Virus record (IMG/VR): IMGVR_UViG_3300020394_000003
Coordinates: 62,001 to 126,000 of that record
Strand: one strand, 5' to 3'
From: a virus
DNA: 64,000 nt
A model generated the notes under the pieces. The model had not been told where the DNA came from. It did no database searches and was given only the letters and a program-made list of their open reading frames with translations. Of this stretch, positions 55,567 to 62,920 are shown piece by piece (positions within the stretch are counted from its first letter, which is position 1; every line of letters starts with the position of its first letter). The position numbers and the translations under genes are program-made.

Positions 55567-55575
55567 ACTATTTAT
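55567..55575 (+). promoter_or_regulatory. Candidate late promoter (ACTATTTAT)
   Basis: An exact copy of the core motif, extended as ACTATTTATAAAAG, lying between a strong terminator (ends 55542) and the next ATG (55614). Transcription must restart here, which makes this one of the best-supported copies. Confidence 0.6.
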
Positions 55576-55613
55576 AAAAGACCTCGTAACATGCACAATT
55601 GGAAGGTATTTAA

Positions 55614-57434
55614 ATGTCATATAACTTATTGTCGGGTAGCGTTGAATTTATTGGCGAAACCCTAGGTACCGCGGAAGACCTAGTTAACACGCACGCAACG
55701 CAAACAATTACTGGTGCGAAAACATTCACCAACCTCACGGCCTCATCTGAGGGCGATGGCACCGTTGGACTCACCGTAACAGGGGATCTAAATGTTTCTA
55801 ACGATCTTTCTGTTGCTGGTAACGATCTTACTTTGGCAGAGTATATCAAGCACATTGGTGACACAGACACGAACATACGTTTTCAAGATAATCGAATCGA
55901 TTTTACGGCCGGCAATAATGTTCTTCTAATGCTCGACTCGGCCGGAGGAACGATTGCAATCAACAACACAGCCGGTAACAGAAACTTTGTATTGAAAAGT
56001 GCAACTTCTAACCAAGGGATGTACCATTCAGCGGCCAACCGCTCATTTTTATTTGGAGATATAAACGTAGTGCCGCAAGATAGTGAAGCACTAGTTCACA
56101 TTACAAGCTCATACCATGAGCACTCGCTGCTTACAGTTGGAAATAAGAAAAACCCAATTTTTGCAATATCGGGCTCCACAGGAGATATCGGCCAAGGCCC
56201 AAGGGTTATAATTACAGGAAGTCTTCTTGTTGGCGGATCCGATGCTGGCTCTGTAGAAACTAGGTTCGCCGGCGGTAATGTTATTGCCGCTGGTATTGTC
56301 ACAGGGTCATACGGATTGAGGGGAGAGTTATTAAACGTCCATTCAGGATTAGAGCATGTCACTAATGGTGGTGAAAAGAAATTAGCTGTCAAGGCACACA
56401 CTGGCATTTCTGTTGATAATAACGGCGTTGCAGTCGATGTAAATGGATTAACAGATGTGGGCTCAATCAACACTAGTACTACCAATCAAGATTTCATATG
56501 TGTCTCAGATTATTCTAACAGTAATGCCACAGCAAAAATGGGCGTTGGTGACCTGCTGGCACAGACCGTTGGATCAGTAGCCAATGTGGGCTCAGGCACC
56601 GGCCAGATTTATAAGACAACACTCAGTAGAGAAGTTAAACTTAAAAGAATTGCCCAAGGTTCGAATATCACAGTTACCAATGGTGCAGATGATATTACTA
56701 TTGCCGCTACTGTTCCTACCGTCCCAATTACGACTTACAACTTTACCAATAACGAGCGACTGATTACATCAGTAAGCAATAATACTGTTAAAACAGAAGC
56801 CAACCTTCACTGGAACTCGGAGAGGCTAATGGTGACAGGCTCTGTTTCTGCTACACAAGAACTAACTGGATTCCAACTACAAGTTGGCAGTGAAGAGGCT
56901 GGAGATGATTGTATGGCAAAAATTAAGACAGAAGATGCCAACAAAACCCTCCTGTTATGTAAAAGTTCAGCACATGAAGTTATACTAGGTGTTACTGGCT
57001 CAAACAAGGTTGTGGTCGGTGGAGCCCACTTTGATGGGGTTTTTAACGTATCGGGCTCAAACAATGTCCATTTGATTTCGCTTAAATCTGATAGCGAAAA
57101 CCCAGCATTTTATGTAAGTGGCTCAGGTGATGCTGCTCTTTCTGGCAGATTGGCATTGAAATCCGACGGCACAGCAGATCCTACCGTATTAGCCAATCAT
57201 GCACACATATATGCAAAAGATGTAGCAACTTCAGCCGAGGTTTTTGTTCGTGATGAAGCTGGCAACATAACACAAATCTCGCCTCATAACGAGGAAGGCG
57301 AGTGGCAATACTTCTCTAGAAACACACGCACTGGCAAAGTTGTCAGGGTAAATATGGAAAGAATGATTAGAAAATTAGAACAAATTACTGGTGAGTCCTT
57401 TATGGAAGAATGGTATGAGGACCCTACCGATTAA
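55614..57434 (+). CDS. Tail-fibre-like protein (606 residues)
   Basis: 606 residues with a GGAAGG-type ribosome-binding site. The N-terminus SYNLLSGSVEFIG matches the start of the 1379-residue fibre protein. A short-repeat beta shaft follows (NLTASSEGDGTVGLTVTGDL, then many VSGS/VTGS steps). The C-terminus is distinctive: HIYAKDVATSAEVFVRDEAG (about 530-549), EEGEWQYFSRNTRTGKVVRV and a final helix MERMIRKLEQITGESFMEEW, which may form a trimerising tip or chaperone-like end. It is probably a tail fibre or capsid fibre. The first 45 residues, LVNTHATQTITGAKTFTNL included, resemble fibre repeat units in many phages. Confidence 0.65.
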   Translation: MSYNLLSGSVEFIGETLGTAEDLVNTHATQTITGAKTFTNLTASSEGDGTVGLTVTGDLNVSNDLSVAGNDLTLAEYIKHIGDTDTNIRFQDNRIDFTAGNNVLLMLDSAGGTIAINNTAGNRNFVLKSATSNQGMYHSAANRSFLFGDINVVPQDSEALVHITSSYHEHSLLTVGNKKNPIFAISGSTGDIGQGPRVIITGSLLVGGSDAGSVETRFAGGNVIAAGIVTGSYGLRGELLNVHSGLEHVTNGGEKKLAVKAHTGISVDNNGVAVDVNGLTDVGSINTSTTNQDFICVSDYSNSNATAKMGVGDLLAQTVGSVANVGSGTGQIYKTTLSREVKLKRIAQGSNITVTNGADDITIAATVPTVPITTYNFTNNERLITSVSNNTVKTEANLHWNSERLMVTGSVSATQELTGFQLQVGSEEAGDDCMAKIKTEDANKTLLLCKSSAHEVILGVTGSNKVVVGGAHFDGVFNVSGSNNVHLISLKSDSENPAFYVSGSGDAALSGRLALKSDGTADPTVLANHAHIYAKDVATSAEVFVRDEAGNITQISPHNEEGEWQYFSRNTRTGKVVRVNMERMIRKLEQITGESFMEEWYEDPTD

Positions 57435-57484
57435 CACAACAAAGAATTCACTAAAGCAAAAAATGTCATTTACGCTTTCTGCAT

Positions 57485-57493
57485 ACTAATTAA
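57485..57493 (+). promoter_or_regulatory. Weak late-promoter-like motif (ACTAATTAA)
   Basis: An imperfect match to the ACTAYWTAY motif, 35 bases before the scaffold ATG at 57529. No other promoter candidate is seen in this 94-base gap, and the scaffold-capsid operon must be transcribed somehow. Confidence 0.25.
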
Positions 57494-57528
57494 CATATGA
57501 AAAAATATTTTTTTATAGGAGTAACTTT

Positions 57529-58641
57529 ATGTCTTCACTGTTAGAACAGGCTATTATCGATGCCACTGCATTAAAAGAGGCTGCATTGAAAAATGCCGAA
57601 GCTGCCGTGCTAGAGAAATACGCACCAGAAGTAAAGAAAGCTGTCGAAGCTCTTTTGGAGCAACCCGAAGACCCAATGGCAGACCCAACAGCTGCCATGC
57701 CCGGTGCAATGGAAGAGCCCGCCGGCATGGAAACGGATGTTGAACCAGACCTAGCGGCCACAGAGGGAGAGGACATGTGCCCCTGCCCAGATGAAGAGGA
57801 AAGCACTGAAATGGTTATTGACTTTGATGAGCTATCTAGTTTTGTAAAAGGTGAGAAACCTGCCCAAGATCAACAAGATCTTGCAGCTGCCATGCCTCCC
57901 ATGCAAGAAGAGGTCGAGATTTCAGACGATTTGCTAGATAATATCTTAAGCGCTCTTACTGAAGAAAAAGGTGAGAAGGGAGATGCTGATCCTCTTGATG
58001 GCGAACGTGCTAAATTCGACAAGGACCACGATGGGGTTCCTGACGGAGCAGATAAAGATAAGGACGATCCTGATGTCAAGGAGTCCATTGATGAAGACGA
58101 GCTTACTGCCATGGTTGAAAAGATGGTGGTAGATATGGCTTCTAAGAAAACAGGGTGGCTAGGCGTTTCAGAGGGTGACATGGCCCACGAAGCTGAACTT
58201 GAACTAGCTCGCCGTCAATCAACAGAATTTAAAGAGGAAAACGAAGCTCTGAAGAAAGCTACTGCAGAATTGCAGGAAAAGCTTACTCGCTACGAAGATA
58301 CTCTAAACAAGTTAAAGAATAAATTAGATGAAACCAATCTTAATAATGCAAGATTGTTTTACGCGAACCGCGTTTTGAAAAGTGGCTCCTTGAATGAGCG
58401 GCAAAAAAATAAAGTTGTCAATGCTATTTCAAAGGCAGGTTCAGTTAAAGAAGCGAAGGTCATTTATGAAACCCTTCAAGACACAGTGGGCTCCACGCCG
58501 GATCGCCGCGGACCACAATCACTGCGTGAAGCTGTTACTAGACCCTCTTCTATTATGTCATTGCGAGAAAATCGTGACCGACATGAAAAAGCTGATCCAG
58601 TTTCTGAGAGAATGAAACTTCTCGCAGGTATTAAAAAATAA
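57529..58641 (+). CDS. 22: Prohead core scaffolding protein, T4 gp22-like
   Basis: 370 residues (T4 gp22 is 269). It directly precedes the major capsid gene, as gp22 does. It is very acidic and helical. Residues 1-45 are an Ala/Glu helix, 48-90 a Pro/Met/Glu-rich stretch with CPCP at 84-87, and about 163-182 an Asp-rich repeat (FDKDHDGVPDGADKDKDDPD) that looks like calcium-binding thrombospondin type-3 or dockerin loops. Residues about 215-275 form a coiled coil (EFKEENEALKKATAELQEKL). The C-terminus is basic and resembles gp22-type ends (ANRVLKSGSLNERQKNKVVN). It would be cleaved by gp21 and released during head maturation. Confidence 0.78.
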   Translation: MSSLLEQAIIDATALKEAALKNAEAAVLEKYAPEVKKAVEALLEQPEDPMADPTAAMPGAMEEPAGMETDVEPDLAATEGEDMCPCPDEEESTEMVIDFDELSSFVKGEKPAQDQQDLAAAMPPMQEEVEISDDLLDNILSALTEEKGEKGDADPLDGERAKFDKDHDGVPDGADKDKDDPDVKESIDEDELTAMVEKMVVDMASKKTGWLGVSEGDMAHEAELELARRQSTEFKEENEALKKATAELQEKLTRYEDTLNKLKNKLDETNLNNARLFYANRVLKSGSLNERQKNKVVNAISKAGSVKEAKVIYETLQDTVGSTPDRRGPQSLREAVTRPSSIMSLRENRDRHEKADPVSERMKLLAGIKK

Positions 58642-58667
58642 CATTACATTCAAGGAGAAAATAAAAA

Positions 58668-60503
58668 ATGTCTATTCTTAATAAACTTACTGAAGGCATT
58701 GTCGAGCGTGACCTCTCCCGAGAGTCACATGCGCTTCTCACCAAGTGGGAGCGTACAGGCCTTCTTGAAGGTTTGACCAACGACCGCGACCGTAACGCCA
58801 TGGCCCGTCTCTTAGAGAACCAAGCCAAGGAGCTACTTCGTGAGTCTACCAGCATGAGCGCTGGTGATGTTGAGGGTTTTGCCTCTGTTGCATTCCCCAT
58901 CGTCCGTCGCGTTTTTGCGGGACTCGTTGCTAACGAGCTAGTCTCTGTTCAGCCAATGAGCCTCCCATCTGGTCTCATCTTCTTCCTCGACTTCAAGTTC
59001 AGCCCCAACATTGCTGACGCAAACGACCTTTCGACTGATGTTCGTACTGATGGTCTTTTTGGACAATCTAACGACAAGTCGATCTATGGTACAGACAAGG
59101 TAGGTAGCCAGATCACTGGTGGTGTCAACCTAGTCGGAACTTACGGTGATGATCAGTCTGGTCCTCGTACAACCGTTGGTTACGCATATGGTAGCCCCTC
59201 TGGTTCTGCAATTCTCGACGCCGCGGATTCTGATGTAAACCATCACCACGTTCGCGCTTGCTTCGCACTTAACAACGTTACTGAAGCTCAGAAGAAACTG
59301 ATCATGTACGATCCCGATCTTCTTGCCCTTTCAGGCTCTGGCACAGCTGCTGCTGTTCTCGTTGTTTCGGTCGACAAGAGCATTCTCACTAGTTCTGCTG
59401 GTGCGGAAGCTGACTTCGATAACCTTGGAGCGTTTAGCCTTCATGATATCAACAACTTTACTCAAGTTGGTACCGGAGCTAGGCAGGTTCGTCGCCTTAC
59501 TCGTATGCAGGATTCCGACGAGACCACCACAGAACGTGTTCTTTTCACTGTCGTAGGTGCAAACGGCGCCGCTGGTGTTAACCAATCTGGCGTAGCTGCT
59601 TCCGGTTCTATTGTTGGCGGATCTGACGTTACTATCCGATTCCCAATCCGTGATCAGCTTACTGCTTCCGACGCCCTCGGCGCGGTTGTTGGTGCTACAC
59701 CTTGGGGACTTGAGAACGAAGCGTCGATTCCAGAAATCGACATTCAGGTTGACAGCATCGCTGTTACCGCACAGACCAAGAAGCTCAAGGCGAAGTGGAC
59801 CCCCGAACTCGGTCAGGACCTCAACGCTTATCACAACCTCGATGCTGAGGTTGAGCTTACCAGCATTCTCTCTGAGCAGATCGCTCTTGAGATTGATCGT
59901 GAGATCCTTGCTGACTTGGTTCGCGGCGCAACCGCTGCAACATACTACTGGTCACGTTCACCCGGTATGTTCCTGAACCGCGAAACTGGCCTTGAGGTTG
60001 GTGCTGCTTCTGCTGCCCCTGACTTCACCGGTACTGTTTCCGAGTGGTACGAGACTCTTGTCGAGACCATTAACGACGTATCTGCTCAGATCCATCGTAA
60101 GACTCTCCGTGGTGGAGCGAACTTCATTGTGTGTTCACCTGAAGCCGCTAACATCCTTGAGTTTACCGCTGGATTCCGTGCTAGCGTCACAGCCGATGAC
60201 GAGCGCGGCACCGTTGGTGCTGTCAAGGTTGGCTCCCTGTCCAAGAAGTGGGACATCCATGTGGATCCTTACTTCCCACGTCAGGTCATCCTTGTCGGTC
60301 GTAAGGGCGGATCATTCCTCGAAAGTGGATATGTGTATGCTCCATACGTCCCGCTGCAAGTCACTCCCACCATCTTTGGACCAGAGGACTTCGTGCCCCG
60401 TAAGGGCGTGATGACTCGTTACGCCAAGAAGATGGTGCGTCCTGATATGTATGGCTTAGTTGTCATCCGTGGAATGGTCGGAGAGTCTGGCGCTACTAGC
60501 TAA
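58668..60503 (+). CDS. 23: Major capsid protein, T4 gp23-like
   Basis: 611 residues (T4 gp23 is 521), HK97-type fold. gp23 hallmarks are visible: FPIVRRVFAGLVANELVSVQ and PMSLPSGLIFFLDFKF (about residues 75-112), ETINDVSAQIHRKTLRGGAN (about 464-483), and the C-terminal run GYVYAPYVPLQVTPTIFGPE and PRKGVMTRYAKKMVRPDMYG (about 557-597). A gp21-type cleavage near SAGDVE-GF (about 67-72) is plausible from the position of the T4 site. Codon use differs from neighbouring genes (CGT/CGC instead of AGA; AAC, GAC, ATC, GAG favoured), fitting very high expression. AAGGAG precedes the ATG, and a strong terminator follows the gene. Confidence 0.96.
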   Translation: MSILNKLTEGIVERDLSRESHALLTKWERTGLLEGLTNDRDRNAMARLLENQAKELLRESTSMSAGDVEGFASVAFPIVRRVFAGLVANELVSVQPMSLPSGLIFFLDFKFSPNIADANDLSTDVRTDGLFGQSNDKSIYGTDKVGSQITGGVNLVGTYGDDQSGPRTTVGYAYGSPSGSAILDAADSDVNHHHVRACFALNNVTEAQKKLIMYDPDLLALSGSGTAAAVLVVSVDKSILTSSAGAEADFDNLGAFSLHDINNFTQVGTGARQVRRLTRMQDSDETTTERVLFTVVGANGAAGVNQSGVAASGSIVGGSDVTIRFPIRDQLTASDALGAVVGATPWGLENEASIPEIDIQVDSIAVTAQTKKLKAKWTPELGQDLNAYHNLDAEVELTSILSEQIALEIDREILADLVRGATAATYYWSRSPGMFLNRETGLEVGAASAAPDFTGTVSEWYETLVETINDVSAQIHRKTLRGGANFIVCSPEAANILEFTAGFRASVTADDERGTVGAVKVGSLSKKWDIHVDPYFPRQVILVGRKGGSFLESGYVYAPYVPLQVTPTIFGPEDFVPRKGVMTRYAKKMVRPDMYGLVVIRGMVGESGATS

Positions 60504-60535
60504 TAGTAACGTTTAGACCTTAGAGTCCAAAATTT

Positions 60536-60567
60536 AAAGCCCTCTTTCTTCGGAAAGAGGGCTTTTG
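60536..60567 (+). terminator. Intrinsic terminator with UUCG tetraloop after the capsid gene
   Basis: AGCCCTCTTTC-TTCG-GAAAGAGGGCT is a perfect 11-pair stem capped by TTCG, with further A-T pairs at the base and TTTTGTTTT after it. It is the clearest terminator in the window. Confidence 0.95.
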
Positions 60568-60579
60568 TTTTGCCCTCAA

Positions 60580-60588
60580 ACTACTTAC
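60580..60588 (+). promoter_or_regulatory. Candidate late promoter (ACTACTTAC) with a structured leader
   Basis: The motif follows the capsid terminator directly and lies 98 bases before the next ATG. The leader holds GAACCT/AGGTTC (60593-60610) and CCGTA/TACGG (60643-60656) hairpins, then GGAGGG before the start. Nothing else is seen in the 183-base gap. Confidence 0.45.
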
Positions 60589-60686
60589 AGACGAACCTTG
60601 TATGAGGTTCATTCCAAGTTATTGCGCATATTAGAAATGCGGCCGTAATTTTACGGTGACACGATTATAAATGGAGGGTTTTTAAC

Positions 60687-61136
60687 ATGGGAAGTAAAAG
60701 AGTAGGACTCGCGAGAATGGAGTCTTTGGTTAAACAATTAAAAAGAGAATTGGCACTCGGCGCAAGCGCTGGTATTAAAATGGGAGCAGATGATTATCTT
60801 GTGCCCTGTTACCCTGATGCTGCATTTGAGGACGCCAGCGGATCAAATCCGGCTTTGTCAGTCGCATGCTATCACTCACGTTGGACAACAAGCGGTTCAA
60901 ATGATGATGCTACGTTGGCAGCCGGCACCGTGCTTGGTCAGATGAAAAAGATTACGCTGGTTTCCGATGGCGGTAATGGTACCGTCACAATCGCAGATCC
61001 GGTATCCGCTAGTTTGGACGTTATCTCGTTTCAAGACGTTGGTGATACAGCAGAGTTGATGTGGAATGGTTCAGCTTGGAGAATTATCTCCCTGCATAAT
61101 ACTGCTTCTGGAGATACTGGTCCAACCGTCGCCTAA
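60687..61136 (+). CDS. Small virion protein, probable capsid decoration protein
   Basis: 149 residues. The N-terminus (GSKRVGLARMESLVKQLKRE, residues 2-21) is a basic helix of a kind I associate with proteins next to gp23 in marine T4-like phages. The rest is a beta module, TLAAGTVLGQMKKITLVSDG, GTVTIADPVS, ELMWNGSAWRIISL, which resembles the C-terminal module of the fibre-island proteins. It has its own promoter-like motif, leader and terminator, like an abundant virion protein. A capsid-surface decoration or head-fibre role is inferred. Confidence 0.62.
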   Translation: MGSKRVGLARMESLVKQLKRELALGASAGIKMGADDYLVPCYPDAAFEDASGSNPALSVACYHSRWTTSGSNDDATLAAGTVLGQMKKITLVSDGGNGTVTIADPVSASLDVISFQDVGDTAELMWNGSAWRIISLHNTASGDTGPTVA

Positions 61137-61161
61137 ACAAACAAATAAGTTTTCATACTTT

Positions 61162-61194
61162 CCCCCCTTCCCATTCGGGTTGGGGGGTTTTTTT
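61162..61194 (+). terminator. Intrinsic terminator
   Basis: CCCCCC and GGGGGG pair, then a TT/TT internal mismatch, then CCC/GGG around an ATTC loop, followed by seven T. It ends the decoration-protein unit. Confidence 0.85.
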
Positions 61195-61204
61195 GATAAA
61201 GTTT

Positions 61205-61213
61205 ACTATTTAT
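61205..61213 (+). promoter_or_regulatory. Candidate late promoter (ACTATTTAT)
   Basis: An exact copy, extended as ACTATTTATAAAAG exactly as at 55567, 11 bases after a terminator and 28 bases before the next ATG. Confidence 0.6.
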
Positions 61214-61241
61214 AAAAGCACCTGTTTAAAAGGAGACTATT

Positions 61242-61613
61242 ATGGGTAAGAAAAGACGGGCACTCTCATCGCCCCAAAAATTTAAAGCTAGATACCGACA
61301 GTTGAGAGGCACCCCCTCTACTACGGCAAGTACGGACAACTCAGTAATGATTGCTAAACTAGCAGAACAAAAACAAAGGGAAGTAGAGACCCCTACCCCA
61401 GTTGTGGAAGAGGTACTAAACGCAGCAGAAGTTGAGCCAGCAGTTGAGCCAGTTGCTGAAGCTGTCGTAGAAACACCAACAGTGGCCCCTGCCGTTACAG
61501 CACCGACAATTAAGAAAACAAGCAGTACACGATCTAGAACTAGCACAAGAAAAAAATCTACGCGCACCCGTAGAACTAAGGCTAGTAAAGCAGACTCTAC
61601 CAAAGCTGAGTAA
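61242..61613 (+). CDS. Low-complexity protein with histone-tail-like basic C-terminus
   Basis: 123 residues with AGGAG upstream. It has three parts: a basic N-terminal 30 residues (KKRRALSSPQKFKARYRQLR), an acidic Val/Pro/Glu/Ala repeat region (AEVEPAVEPVAEAVVETP, about 62-79), and a Ser/Thr/Lys/Arg tail (SSTRSRTSTRKKSTRTRRTK) like histone H1 or bacterial HU-type tails. It is probably disordered. It may bind DNA inside the head or neutralise charge, or link scaffold partners. I do not recognise a named family. Confidence 0.55.
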   Translation: MGKKRRALSSPQKFKARYRQLRGTPSTTASTDNSVMIAKLAEQKQREVETPTPVVEEVLNAAEVEPAVEPVAEAVVETPTVAPAVTAPTIKKTSSTRSRTSTRKKSTRTRRTKASKADSTKAE

Positions 61614-61638
61614 AACAAGCCGGTTTCTATATTGCCTA

Positions 61639-61647
61639 ACTACTTAT
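61639..61647 (+). promoter_or_regulatory. Candidate late promoter (ACTACTTAT)
   Basis: Matches the motif, 18 bases before the ATG at 61666, and is followed closely by an AGGAGG ribosome-binding site. Confidence 0.4.
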
Positions 61648-61665
61648 GCTTAGGAGGAATCATGC

Positions 61666-62916
61666 ATGGCTTCACCAACTCTTACACCGTCGAGCAATAC
61701 TAGCGTATCGAGACTACCGCCCACTGGTACTTTGGGCGATGTAGCCTCGTCTTTACCATTTGGAATCTACTCATCAGAATCTGATTTTATTTCAGGAGCA
61801 GTAGATCAGGTGGCTTACACTTACAAAAAGCTTGGTGGTGATATTTTAGATATCGAACTTAAGGCGACGAATGTATATGCCAATTATGAAGAGGCCGTCC
61901 TTGAGTACTCATACATTATCAACACTCATCAGGCTAAAAACGTATTGTCCGATGTTTTAGGCGCTACCACTGGAACTTTTGACCATGACGGTAATTTGAA
62001 ATCAGGGCCAACCGGTGCAAACTTAAAGTTTCCTAGATTTGAATATGCATATGCAAAAAGAATTGCAGATGCTGCGTCTACAGAAGCAGGGGTCGGCGGC
62101 ATTCTGACAGAGTATTCTGCTAGCTTCCAGCTTACTGATGGTGTTCAGGACTATGACTTGCAGACCCTACTGTCTGAATCGGCCAGCGATTCAAGCTCAG
62201 CATTTAATGGCCTGATCAACGACAACAAAGTTCAGATTAGGAGAATCTATTACACCTCTCCTAGGGCAATGTGGAGATTTTATGGATATTACGGCGGTGT
62301 AAGTGTTGTGGGCAATATGAACACTTATGGCCAGTTTGCTGACGATTCAACGTTTGAAGTAATTCCAACTTGGCAGAACAAAATGCAGGCGATTCAGTAT
62401 GAAGACTCGATTTACACAAGAACCTCTCATTATTCATACGAAATTATTAACAATAAGCTAAGATTGTTTCCTGTTCCAACAACTGACTTTGGGCCTTCTA
62501 AAATGTGGGTTACGTTTACGGTCAAGAAAGACGTTTTTGAAGAATATAGCGATAGAAAATCCGGCATTGAAGGCGTAAACAACATGAACACCATGCCATT
62601 TGACAACATTCCGTATGCAAACATTAACGCAATCGGTAAACAGTGGATTCGTCGGTTCGCCTTGGCACTCTCCAAGGAGACATTGGCGCAGGTTCGTGGA
62701 AAATTTCAAACTGTTCCAATCCCGGGTGAAACAGTAACCTTAAATTCATCGGAACTAGCGAACCAAGCGCAAACAGAGCAGGAAAAATTAAGAACTGAAC
62801 TAATGCAATTGCTCGATCAAATGACATACTCTGCTCTCATGGAAGATGATCAGAAAATAGCCGATGCCGCCGCCGCAATCAATGCGACTGTGCCTTTAAA
62901 GATTTATGTGGGGTAG
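61666..62916 (+). CDS. Neck/head-completion protein (gp13-like position)
   Basis: 416 residues. The start is ATG at 61666, with AGGAGG 8 bases upstream. Residues about 40-110 (DFISGAVDQVAYTYKKLGGD, LDIELKATNVYANYEEAVLE, YSYIINTHQAKN) form a helical region I associate with neck proteins of T4-like phages. The C-terminal half includes WIRRFALALSKETLAQVRGK and ELMQLLDQMTYSALMEDDQK helices. Genes for gp14- and gp15-like proteins follow, matching the T4 gp13-gp14-gp15 order. Neck proteins seal the filled head and join the tail. Assignment to gp13 rests mostly on order and is inferred. Confidence 0.6.
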   Translation: MASPTLTPSSNTSVSRLPPTGTLGDVASSLPFGIYSSESDFISGAVDQVAYTYKKLGGDILDIELKATNVYANYEEAVLEYSYIINTHQAKNVLSDVLGATTGTFDHDGNLKSGPTGANLKFPRFEYAYAKRIADAASTEAGVGGILTEYSASFQLTDGVQDYDLQTLLSESASDSSSAFNGLINDNKVQIRRIYYTSPRAMWRFYGYYGGVSVVGNMNTYGQFADDSTFEVIPTWQNKMQAIQYEDSIYTRTSHYSYEIINNKLRLFPVPTTDFGPSKMWVTFTVKKDVFEEYSDRKSGIEGVNNMNTMPFDNIPYANINAIGKQWIRRFALALSKETLAQVRGKFQTVPIPGETVTLNSSELANQAQTEQEKLRTELMQLLDQMTYSALMEDDQKIADAAAAINATVPLKIYVG

Positions 62917-62920
62917 TTAG

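Noticed and set aside
47586-57434. CRISPR or direct-repeat array in the repetitive fibre genes
   Set aside because: The repetition is at peptide level (short V-T/S-G-S steps) without regularly spaced identical DNA repeats.
60664-60672. TTATAAATG before the decoration-like gene, similar to a T4 late promoter
   Set aside because: It touches the GGAGGG ribosome-binding site, so a transcript from it would lack that site. The ACTACTTAC motif after the terminator fits better.
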